From Variovorax sp. PBS-H4 (GTDB lineage: Bacteria; Pseudomonadota; Gammaproteobacteria; Burkholderiales; Burkholderiaceae_C), in contig NZ_LR594675.1 in the NCBI RefSeq assembly GCF_901827205.1, positions 2,666,001 to 2,730,000 of the forward strand: DNA of 64,000 nucleotides, written 5' to 3'. Within the stretch, counting starts at the first letter, position 1. Each line of letters opens with the position of its first letter. Made by a program: the position numbers and the translations under genes. Under the pieces are notes generated by a model, which saw nothing but the letters and a program-made list of their open reading frames with translations, was not told the DNA's origin and did no database searches. Below are positions 19,160-26,420 of this stretch, piece after piece.

Positions 19160-19812
19160 GCGTCTTCCTCTCGCGCCTGCGTGGCGGCTGCGTCTGCATC
19201 GGCCGAGGCGTCATGGGGTTCAAGCTCGGCGCGCAGCAACTGGAACAGCTCGCGGTAGGCCTTGCCCTGGCGCGGCGCCTCCCCGGGCGGGCCGTCCTTG
19301 CGGTCCTTGCGCGCCTGTCGCACCAGCGCGCGCAGCTGCTGCGCGTCGGTGCCCGGATGGGTGTCGATCCAGTTGCCCAGCGCGTCGTCGTCCGCGATCA
19401 GCCGGTCACGCCAGCGCTCGGCCTCGTGCAGCATCGCGGTTTCTTGCGCCGGGCCGCGGTTCTGCTCGTCGAGCGCTGCACGGATGGCATCGAGCGTCGC
19501 GGTGTCGAGGCCGCGCATCAGCTTGCCGATGAACTGCATCTGGCGCCGCTTGCCCTCGAAGTTGGTGATGCGCTTGGCTTCGGCGATGGCGTCGCGCAGC
19601 TTGTCGCCAAGCTCGAGCTTGTCGAACAGGCCGGCGCGCAGGCCCAGCAGGGCTTCGCCCAGCGCCTGCAGTTCGGTGCTCTCGCGCTTGAGGTCGGTCT
19701 TGCTTGCTGCGTCGCTGCCTTTGAGCTCGCGTTTGAGCTCGAGGTCGAGTTCGCTGCCTTCGGCGACAAAGGTGCCGCGGACGAAGTAGCCTTTCTTGGG
19801 TTTGCGGGACAT
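19156..19812 (-). CDS. darP: Dual-action ribosomal maturation protein DarP (DUF615/YjgA)
   Basis: A 218-residue helical, highly charged protein of the YjgA/DUF615 family, which associates with late 50S assembly intermediates. Recognisable segments are MSRKPKKGYFVRG at the start, the ELQALGEALLGL region, and ITNFEGKRRQMQFIGKLMR around residues 85-105. The start ATG at 19812 gives a family-normal length; a much longer open frame upstream in this phase is antisense to pmbA. The gene is divergent from pmbA across 66 bp, an arrangement widespread in proteobacteria, and is coupled to mog downstream. Confidence 0.92.
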   Translation of the reverse strand: MSRKPKKGYFVRGTFVAEGSELDLELKRELKGSDAASKTDLKRESTELQALGEALLGLRAGLFDKLELGDKLRDAIAEAKRITNFEGKRRQMQFIGKLMRGLDTATLDAIRAALDEQNRGPAQETAMLHEAERWRDRLIADDDALGNWIDTHPGTDAQQLRALVRQARKDRKDGPPGEAPRQGKAYRELFQLLRAELEPHDASADADAAATQAREEDA

Positions 19813-19878
19813 GGAGGCAATCGTTGGGCCGTAAGCCGCTGCGTCGAGAACGGGGGGCGCAAGTATCATAGCCGCCAC

Positions 19879-21249
19879 ATGAGCACCTCTTCCTCGCGCG
19901 CCGACTCCGGCTTCGCCTACAGCCGTTCCTTCTTCGAAAACCTGGTCGACTCGGCCCTGGCGCATGCCAGGAAGCTCGGCGCCACCGACGCCGGCGCGGA
20001 GGCCTCCGAGGGCTGCGGCCTCAGCGTCTCCGTGCGCAAGGGCGAGCTCGAGAACGTCGAGCGCAACCGCGACAAGTCGCTGGGTGTCACGGTCTACGTG
20101 GGCCACCGCCGCGGCAATGCCAGCACCTCCGATTTTTCGGATGTGGCGATCGCGCAGACGGTGCAAGCCGCCTACGACATCGCGCGGTTCACGGCAGAGG
20201 ACCCGGTCAGCGGCCTCCCCGACGAGGCCGATATCGCGACCGAGCAGCCCGACCTGGACCTGTTCCATCCCTGGGACGTCAGCAGCGAGCAGGCCGCCGC
20301 ATTGGCGCTGGAATGCGAGGCAGCGGCCTTGTCGACGGACAAGCGCATCACCAACAGCGAAGGCGCCGGCGTCTCGGCGCAGCAAAGCCATTTCTTCAGT
20401 GCCCATACCCGGGGGTTCCGCGGCGGGTATGCGAGCTCGCGGCATTCGATATCGGTGGCGCCGATCGCGGGCAAGGGCAATGACATGCAGCGCGATGCGT
20501 GGTACAGCTCGATGCGCTCGGCCGAGGAACTCGCGAGTCCCGAGGCCGTGGGGCGCTATGCCGCCGAGCGCGCTCTGAGCCGCTTGAAGTCGCGCAAGAT
20601 CAAGACCACCGAGTGTCCGGTGCTGTTCGAGTCGCCCCTGGCCGCGGGGTTGCTGGGTGGCCTGGTGCAGGCCACCAGCGGCGGCGCCCTCTACCGCAAG
20701 AGCAGCTTCCTGCTCGATTCGCTGGGCAAGCCGGTGCTGCCCTCGCACATCGACGTGCTGGAAGACCCGCACATCCCGCGCGGCAAGGGCAGTTCGCCCT
20801 TCGACGACGAAGGGGTGGCGACTCGCAAGCGCAAGGTGGTGGACGGTGGCCGGCTCGAAGGCTACTTCCTGAGCACCTACTCCGCGCGCAAGCTGGGCAT
20901 GAAGACCACCGGCAATGCCGGCGGTTCGCACAACCTCACGCTGAGCTCGCGCAAGACGAAGAAGAGCGACGACCTCGACGCCATGCTCGCCAAGCTGGGC
21001 ACCGGCCTGTTCGTGATCGAGCTGATGGGGCAGGGCGTCAATTACGTGACGGGCGACTACTCGCGCGGCGCGAGCGGCTTCTGGGTCGAGAACGGGAAGA
21101 TCGCCTTCCCTGTGCAGGAGATCACCATCGCCGGCAACCTGAAGACGATGCTCATGGGCATCGAGGCGGTGGGTGCCGACGCCTACAACTACGGCGCCAA
21201 GACCACGGGCTCGGTGCTGGTCAACCGGATGAAGGTGGCCGGCAGCTAG
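19879..21249 (+). CDS. pmbA: Metalloprotease subunit PmbA (TldE)
   Basis: A 456-residue TldE/PmbA protein, the partner of TldD in a heterodimeric zinc protease that degrades unfolded peptides and matures some modified peptides such as microcin B17. Typical regions are GLSVSVRKGELENVERNRDKSLGVTVY near the N-terminus and GNAGGSHNLTL plus GVNYVTGDYSRGASGFWVENG near the C-terminus. The subunit itself lacks the catalytic HExxxH of TldD, as expected. I use ATG 19879 because the longer open frame starting at 19213 runs antisense to darP. tldD is not in this window. Confidence 0.95.
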   Translation: MSTSSSRADSGFAYSRSFFENLVDSALAHARKLGATDAGAEASEGCGLSVSVRKGELENVERNRDKSLGVTVYVGHRRGNASTSDFSDVAIAQTVQAAYDIARFTAEDPVSGLPDEADIATEQPDLDLFHPWDVSSEQAAALALECEAAALSTDKRITNSEGAGVSAQQSHFFSAHTRGFRGGYASSRHSISVAPIAGKGNDMQRDAWYSSMRSAEELASPEAVGRYAAERALSRLKSRKIKTTECPVLFESPLAAGLLGGLVQATSGGALYRKSSFLLDSLGKPVLPSHIDVLEDPHIPRGKGSSPFDDEGVATRKRKVVDGGRLEGYFLSTYSARKLGMKTTGNAGGSHNLTLSSRKTKKSDDLDAMLAKLGTGLFVIELMGQGVNYVTGDYSRGASGFWVENGKIAFPVQEITIAGNLKTMLMGIEAVGADAYNYGAKTTGSVLVNRMKVAGS

Positions 21250-21291
21250 ACGGCGCCGTGGGCACCGCCAAGCGGTTGGGCCGGCCTCTGC

Positions 21292-21741
21292 TCAGGCGCC
21301 CGAAAGCACGGCCTTGACGGCGGCGCTGACCAGGCCCATGTCGGCCTTGCCCGCCAGGCGGGTCTTGACGGCGCCCATTACCTTGCCCATGTCGCCAGGT
21401 CCCTTGGCGCCGAGTTCTGCCACGATGGCCTTGACCTCGGCCGCGATCTCCTCGGCCCCCATGCGCTGCGGCAGGTAGACCTCCAGCACCTTGATCTCGG
21501 CGGCTTCCTTGTCGGCCAGATCGGCGCGGCCGCCCTGGGTGAAGGCGGTGACCGAGTCCTTGCGCTGCTTCACCAGCTTGTCGACGATGGCGACGACCAT
21601 CGCGTCGTCCAGCTCGATGCGCTCGTCGACTTCCTTCTGCTTGAGGGCGGCCAACAACAGGCGAATGGTGCCCAGGCGCTCCGAGTCCTTGGCGCGCATG
21701 GCGGTCTTCATGTCTTCGGTGATCTGGTCCTTGAGGCTCAT
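21292..21741 (-). CDS. yqeY: GatB/YqeY domain protein
   Basis: A 149-residue YqeY-family protein, related to the tail domain of the GatB/GatE amidotransferase subunits that contacts tRNA. It begins MSLKDQITEDMKTAMRAKDSERL and contains the family region around IKVLEVYLPQRM and GKVMGAVKTRLAGKADMGLVSAAVK. Its precise role is unclear; in many genomes it accompanies rpsU, dnaG and rpoD. Here it follows rpsU by about 110 bp with an intrinsic terminator in between, so it is either read through or separately promoted. Confidence 0.95.
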   Translation of the reverse strand: MSLKDQITEDMKTAMRAKDSERLGTIRLLLAALKQKEVDERIELDDAMVVAIVDKLVKQRKDSVTAFTQGGRADLADKEAAEIKVLEVYLPQRMGAEEIAAEVKAIVAELGAKGPGDMGKVMGAVKTRLAGKADMGLVSAAVKAVLSGA

Positions 21742-21772
21742 GGCTTTGCTTTCGGAGGGGCGGAAAAGACAA

Positions 21773-21802
21773 GAGCCGCGGCAGGTTTTCCTGGCGCGGC
21801 TC
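21773..21802 (-). terminator. Intrinsic terminator downstream of rpsU
   Basis: Inverted repeat GAGCCGCG / CGCGGCTC with an inner CAGG-TTTT-CCTG stem-loop, followed on the minus strand by TTGTCTTTT. It lies 49 nt past the rpsU stop and 31 nt before the yqeY start. Confidence 0.8.
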
Positions 21803-21851
21803 GGGGGCTCGGCATGGGCGTCGGCGCAAGTCCGACGCGGTGGGTGCCAGA

Positions 21852-22064
21852 TCAGTACAGCTTCTTGGGGAGCTGCATGCTGCGCACACGCTTGTAGTGG
21901 CGCTTGACCGCGGCTGCCTTCTTGCGCTTGCGCTCGGCGGTCGGCTTTTCATAGAACTCGCGGGCGCGCAGGTCGGTCAGCAGGCCGAGCTTTTCGATGG
22001 TGCGCTTGAAGCGGCGAAGCGCGACGTCGAAGGGCTCGTTTTCTTTAACGCGGATAGTGGTCAT
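21852..22064 (-). CDS. rpsU: 30S ribosomal protein S21
   Basis: A 70-residue basic ribosomal protein. It begins [21 protein letters not shown] and ends in the usual basic tail ([17 protein letters not shown]). S21 binds late in 30S assembly near the anti-Shine-Dalgarno region and helps initiation. Length and sequence are normal for the family. It has its own candidate promoter about 110 bp upstream, inside the 3' end of the neighbouring flavoprotein gene, and a terminator downstream. Confidence 0.98.
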
Positions 22065-22162
22065 TTAAAAATCGGTTGCTTGATTTTTGGCTTGGGGAAG
22101 ATCGGGCCCCGGGCCGGGTTTCCTCAACACGAAAGGGGTAGGCCGTTGAGGGGTGGCCAAAG

Positions 22163-23407
22163 TTAGCCGGGCATTATAGCCTGATCACTGCGCAGTGCCA
22201 GTGCCTGCGCACAGGCATGCGCGCTGGCCCAGGCCCACTGAAAGTTGTAGCCGCCCAGCCAGCCGGTGACGTCCACCACCTCGCCGATGAAATAAAGGCC
22301 CGGCTGCTTCGATTCCATGGTCTGCGAGGACAGGTCGCGGGTGTCGACGCCGCCGGCCGTGACTTCCGCTTTCTTGTAGCCCTCGGTCCCGCTCGGCGTG
22401 ATCTGCCAGCGGGCGATGCGCTCGGCGAGCGCCGCGAGCGCCCGGTCGGCCGCCTCGTTGATCGGACGCTGCAGCGCCGAGTCCTGTTTCACCCAGGCGT
22501 CGGCCAGCCGTGCCGGCACCAGCCCGGCGAGCTCGTTGGCAATGCGCTTGCGCGATCGCTGCTTGGCGTCGGCCAGCGCTGCCTGCACGTCCACGCCGGG
22601 CGCGAAGTCGACGTCGAGCGGTGAGCCCGGCTGCCAGTAGCTCGATATCTGCAGCACTGCCGGGCCGGAAAGCCCGCGATGGGTGAAGAGCAGGTCCTCG
22701 AGGAAGACCGTACGCGTCTTCTTGCTCCCGGTCGCGATCTGCACCGGCAGTGCGAGGCCGGCGAGGTCGGCGTAGGGCGCCCAGGCTTCGCCGCCGAAGG
22801 TCAAGGGGACCAGGGCAGGGCGCGGCGGGACCACGCGCAGGCCGAACTGAGTCGCCAGCCGGTAGCCGAAGTCGCTCGCGCCGATCTGGGGAATCGAAAG
22901 GCCGCCGGTCGCCACCACCAATCGCGGCGCACGCACCTCGCCGCGGCGAGTCTTCAGGCGATAGCCCTCGTCCGGTGCGAAGGCGATCTCGTCGATGCTG
23001 CACGGCTGCCAGTGCGTCACACCCCCTGCCGCGCACTCTGCCAGCAGCATGTCGATGATCTGCTGCGACGAACCATCGCAGAAGAGCTGTCCCCTGTGCT
23101 TTTCATGGAAGGCGATGCCGTGGCGCTGAACCAGTTCGATGAACTGCTGCGGGGTGTAGCGCGAGAGCGCCGAGCGGCAGAAGTTCGGGTTCTCGCCGAT
23201 GAAATGGCGCTGCGGCGCGCGCACGTCCAGGTCGCGGTTGGTGAAGTTTGCGCGCCCGCCTCCGGAGATCCGGATCTTTTCCGCGATGCGTTCGGCGTGG
23301 TCGATCAGCAGCACCTTCAGGCCGCGTTGGCCCGCGAGCCCCGCGCAGAACAGTCCTGCTGCGCCCGCACCGACGACGATTGCGTCGAATGTGCTCGATC
23401 CCCCCAT
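22163..23407 (-). CDS. FAD-dependent oxidoreductase, HI0933/YhiN family
   Basis: A 414-residue flavoprotein. An N-terminal Rossmann motif (IVVGAGAAGLFCAGLAGQRG) binds FAD, and the family feature ISGGGRANFTNRD follows near residue 50. The C-terminal part contains TAGGVDTRDLSSQTMESKQPGLYFIGEVVDVTGWLGGYNFQWAWASA, typical of this aminoacetone oxidase-like family. The substrate is unknown. The ATG at 23407 overlaps the stop of the upstream hydroxylase gene by one base (TGATG), which I prefer to a GTG four codons earlier. It is probably co-transcribed with the hydroxylase. Confidence 0.9.
   Translation of the reverse strand: MGGSSTFDAIVVGAGAAGLFCAGLAGQRGLKVLLIDHAERIAEKIRISGGGRANFTNRDLDVRAPQRHFIGENPNFCRSALSRYTPQQFIELVQRHGIAFHEKHRGQLFCDGSSQQIIDMLLAECAAGGVTHWQPCSIDEIAFAPDEGYRLKTRRGEVRAPRLVVATGGLSIPQIGASDFGYRLATQFGLRVVPPRPALVPLTFGGEAWAPYADLAGLALPVQIATGSKKTRTVFLEDLLFTHRGLSGPAVLQISSYWQPGSPLDVDFAPGVDVQAALADAKQRSRKRIANELAGLVPARLADAWVKQDSALQRPINEAADRALAALAERIARWQITPSGTEGYKKAEVTAGGVDTRDLSSQTMESKQPGLYFIGEVVDVTGWLGGYNFQWAWASAHACAQALALRSDQAIMPG
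22173..22201 (-). promoter_or_regulatory. Candidate sigma-70 promoter of rpsU
   Basis: On the minus strand CTGGCA (22201-22196, 4 of 6 matches to TTGACA) is followed after 17 nt by a perfect TATAAT (22178-22173). It lies within the last codons of the YhiN-like gene and gives a leader of about 100 nt for rpsU. Confidence 0.65.
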
Positions 23408-24537
23408 CAGCCCTTCCACAGGAACGGAAACTTCAGCTGCTTCAGGAAGCCGTTCGGCACGTAGTCGCCCACCACGCCATAGCGCTCAGGCCAGAGGCGG
23501 GTGCTCTTCACCGCCGTACCGAAGAGATAGTCGAGGAAGGCATAGTGGGCCGCGTAGTTCTTGTCGATCGCCTCGTCGTCCTGGCTGTGGTGCCAGTGGT
23601 GGAAGTTAGGGGTGACGATCACATAGCGCAGCGGCCCGAGCCTCACGCTCACGTTGGCATGGTTGAACACGGCCTGGAAGCCCACCACCACGATGTAGGC
23701 GTCGATGACTTCCTTGCTGAAGCCCAGCACGTAGATCGGCGCCAGCACCAGCGTGCGGGTGATCAGCAATTCGAGGATGTGCTGGCGCGAGCCGGCCAGC
23801 CAGTCCATGCTCTTCACGCTGTGGTGCACTGCATGCAGGCGCCACAGCAGCGGCACCTCGTGGTAGGCGCGGTGCGTCCAGTACTGCACCAGGTCGGCCA
23901 CCAGGATGATCAGCAGCAGCCCGGCCCAGAAGGGCAGCCCCGCGACCCACCCGCGAATTCCGTCGTTGGCCGCCCAGCCGAAGAGCTTGTGCACCAGCAG
24001 GTTGGTGGCCAACAGCACGAAGCCCACGATCATGTGGTTGACCACGAAGTGGTGGAAATCGGTCTGCCACTCGGCGCGGAACACCGGCTGCTCCTTGCGG
24101 TGGGCGAACAGCTTCTCGATGAAGATGAAGATCAGCGAGGAGCCCAGCAGGTCGAGGATGAACCAGTCGAGCCCGATGTAGGGCGTGTTGTCCGCGAAGT
24201 CGTTGACCGGCACCTTGTGCCCGCCCAGCAGCGCCGCGGCCACCACCAGCAGGAAGGCGAAGGCGGAGAGCCAGCGCGAGCGGTTGAAGATGATGTTGAC
24301 CAGCGCCAGCCCACCGGCGACCACCATGGCCGCAAGCAGCACCATGCGCATCACGTCGACGTTGTAGCTGCGGCGCAGCTCGGGCGTGCTCAGGTATTGC
24401 GGGAAGTGGAAGACCAGCACGCCCAGGAGGCAGAGGATGCCCAGCGACAGCGCAATGGTGCCGGTGACCAGGCCGCGGCCGCGCTGCAACTCGCCGTGGC
24501 TCTCGACGAATTCGTTGAGTTTCTCGAGTTCCAGCAT
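23407..24537 (-). CDS. Sterol desaturase/fatty acid hydroxylase family protein
   Basis: A 376-residue integral membrane di-iron enzyme. There are four N-terminal hydrophobic helices, then more around residues 180-225. The family's histidine boxes are present: HRAYH, LHAVHHSVK and NFHHWHHSQDD. These boxes hold two irons that activate oxygen to hydroxylate or desaturate a lipid substrate in the membrane. The actual lipid is not known. The gene is translationally coupled to the YhiN-like flavoprotein gene, which might supply or process electrons (inference only). Confidence 0.9.
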   Translation of the reverse strand: MLELEKLNEFVESHGELQRGRGLVTGTIALSLGILCLLGVLVFHFPQYLSTPELRRSYNVDVMRMVLLAAMVVAGGLALVNIIFNRSRWLSAFAFLLVVAAALLGGHKVPVNDFADNTPYIGLDWFILDLLGSSLIFIFIEKLFAHRKEQPVFRAEWQTDFHHFVVNHMIVGFVLLATNLLVHKLFGWAANDGIRGWVAGLPFWAGLLLIILVADLVQYWTHRAYHEVPLLWRLHAVHHSVKSMDWLAGSRQHILELLITRTLVLAPIYVLGFSKEVIDAYIVVVGFQAVFNHANVSVRLGPLRYVIVTPNFHHWHHSQDDEAIDKNYAAHYAFLDYLFGTAVKSTRLWPERYGVVGDYVPNGFLKQLKFPFLWKG

Positions 24538-24616
24538 GTCCGTCTCCGCCCGTAGTTTTTCGACCCGGGGATTCTAGGACCGCGGCCTCGGCGTGCCGAC
24601 TGGCCGAACGGCCGGT

Positions 24617-25411
24617 TCAGGTGCCGAATCGCGTGGCCGGCAGGCCCGCAGCCGCCAGGCCGCGCAGCACGTCGCCCACCACGATCACGGCAGGGCTGCC
24701 CAGTCCGGCGGCCGCCAGGTCCAGCGGCAGACGCTGAAGCGTGGTCACGACGTGGCGCTGCTGCGGCAGGCTGGCGTGCTGGATCACCGCCACCGGCGTA
24801 TCGCCCCCGAGGCCGCGCAGCAGCTCGTGCTGGATGTGCGCGACCCCCGCCACGCCCATGTAGATCACGAGCGTGAGATGCGCGTCGCGCGCTGTCGCAG
24901 CCAACTGGCGCCAGTCGGTGGGGTGCTCGTGGGCCGCGTGCCCGGTCTTGGCATGCCCGGTTACGAAGACCACGCCCTGCGCGTGATCGCGGTGCGTGAG
25001 CGGCACGCCCAGTGCGGTGACGGCCGCGAGGCCCGCCGTGATGCCGTTGATCACCCGCACCTCGATGCCTTCCTCGCGCAAGTGCTCCACCTCCTCGCCG
25101 CCGCGGCCGAAGATGAAGGGATCGCCGCCCTTGAGGCGCACCACGGTCTCGCCCTCGCGCACCGCCGTGATCATGAGTCGCTCGATGAAGGCCTGCGGCG
25201 TGCTCTTGCAGCCGCCTCGCTTGCCCACATGGACGATGCGCGCGCCGGGCCGCGCGTAGCTGGCCAGGATCTCGTCGCTCACCAGGTCATCGACCAGCAG
25301 CACCGTCGCGGCCTGGATGGCCTTGACGGCCTTGATCGTCAGCAGTTCGGGGTCGCCGGGGCCGGCGCCGACCAGTGTGCAACTGCCTTGGGAAAAGGAA
25401 AGAAGGCTCAT
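24617..25411 (-). CDS. cobA: Uroporphyrinogen-III C-methyltransferase
   Basis: A 264-residue SUMT that methylates uroporphyrinogen III at C2 and C7 to precorrin-2, the committed step to siroheme. Motifs are VGAGPGDPELLTIKA, RLKGGDPFIFGRGGEE and the S-adenosylmethionine region around GITAGLAAVTALGVPLTHRD. It is the single-domain form, without the CysG dehydrogenase/ferrochelatase part, which must be encoded elsewhere. Siroheme is the catalytic cofactor of NirB, and this explains the position at the end of the nirB-nirD-nasA-ybiB-cobA unit. The start overlaps ybiB by 4 bp (ATGA). Confidence 0.95.
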   Translation of the reverse strand: MSLLSFSQGSCTLVGAGPGDPELLTIKAVKAIQAATVLLVDDLVSDEILASYARPGARIVHVGKRGGCKSTPQAFIERLMITAVREGETVVRLKGGDPFIFGRGGEEVEHLREEGIEVRVINGITAGLAAVTALGVPLTHRDHAQGVVFVTGHAKTGHAAHEHPTDWRQLAATARDAHLTLVIYMGVAGVAHIQHELLRGLGGDTPVAVIQHASLPQQRHVVTTLQRLPLDLAAAGLGSPAVIVVGDVLRGLAAAGLPATRFGT

Positions 25412-26322
25412 GCGCGCTCCACGTCTCGGGTAAGTTGCAGGACTTGTTGCACCTGCTGATTGATCGCCGCCGGCGCTGGGGTCATGCCGTCCAGGACGCG
25501 GCGCGTGTAGTCGGCCGTGGTCTGGACATCGATTTCCGTCGGCAGGCCGGGCACCTCGGACTGCGTTCCGGGCTGCTGCGCCTGCAGTGGAATGCGCCGC
25601 CCGCGCACGAAGCCGTCGACCTGCGCGGTGCGGCGCGGATCGGCCACGCTCTCGCCCTCGAGCCCGCGCGACAGCAGTGCGTTCATGCCGAGCAGCTCGA
25701 AGGTGGCGGCCATCGATTCCGCGTAGGCCGGGTGCGTGTAGCTGCCGACGACGACGCAATCGCCTTCGCAGGGCTGCATCAGTTTGACCACGCTGTGGGC
25801 TGGATTGCGAAGGCCGACCACGCGGCGCACGTCGAGCAGGCGCTTGAGGCCGGGGCTGAGCAGGCCGGTCGGCGCGAACACCACCTCGCCGGCGGCGATG
25901 GGCCGCACGCGCTCGACCGGCTGCACGCCGAGTGCGCCGAGCACGTTGGAGGCCAGCACCCGCGACGATTCTGTGGCCGCGCCGTGCACCAGTACGGGCA
26001 AGCCTTCACGCGCCAGCAGCAGCGCCAGCAGCGGCGTGAGCACGGGCAGACGGCGTGCGCCGTTGTAGCTGGGCAGCACCACCAGCGGCCGGCCGGTGGC
26101 CGGGAAGCGCGCGAGCCGGGCGTGGGTCGCATCGAGAAAGCCCGCCATCTCCTCGGGCGTCTCGCCCTTGATGCGCATGGCCAGGCAGAAGGCGCCGATC
26201 TCCAGGTCGGTCACGCTGCCGTCGAGCACCTGGCCGAAGAGGTCGCGGGCCTGCTCGCGGTCGAGCGGCTTCGCGCCGCGCGCGCCCCGGCCGATTTCCT
26301 TGATGTAGTGGCTGATTCCCAT
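25408..26322 (-). CDS. ybiB: DNA-binding protein YbiB (TrpD2 family)
   Basis: A 304-residue homologue of anthranilate phosphoribosyltransferase that lacks that activity in characterised relatives. It begins MGISHYIKEIGRGARGAKPLDREQARDLFG, then FCLAMRIKGETPEEMAGFLDA, and ends in a region variable in the family. E. coli YbiB dimers bind nucleic acids without sequence preference through a basic groove and are linked to the SOS response. Here the gene lies between nasA (98 bp away) and cobA (4-bp overlap), so it is expressed with nitrate assimilation genes. Why is not known. The ATG at 26322 gives the family-normal N-terminus. Confidence 0.92.
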   Translation of the reverse strand: MGISHYIKEIGRGARGAKPLDREQARDLFGQVLDGSVTDLEIGAFCLAMRIKGETPEEMAGFLDATHARLARFPATGRPLVVLPSYNGARRLPVLTPLLALLLAREGLPVLVHGAATESSRVLASNVLGALGVQPVERVRPIAAGEVVFAPTGLLSPGLKRLLDVRRVVGLRNPAHSVVKLMQPCEGDCVVVGSYTHPAYAESMAATFELLGMNALLSRGLEGESVADPRRTAQVDGFVRGRRIPLQAQQPGTQSEVPGLPTEIDVQTTADYTRRVLDGMTPAPAAINQQVQQVLQLTRDVERA

Positions 26323-26420
26323 GGGTGTGCGAATTGTCCCGCAAGCCTTATGCCGCACGGCGCGGTCGCTTATGCCCCGGCGTGCAGCAGGGGCGAGGGG
26401 CGCGCCGCGCGAACGGAGCC

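Noticed and set aside
24538..24616. Cobalamin riboswitch near cobA
   Set aside because: cobA is translationally coupled to ybiB and has no leader of its own; no B12-box-like sequence was seen.
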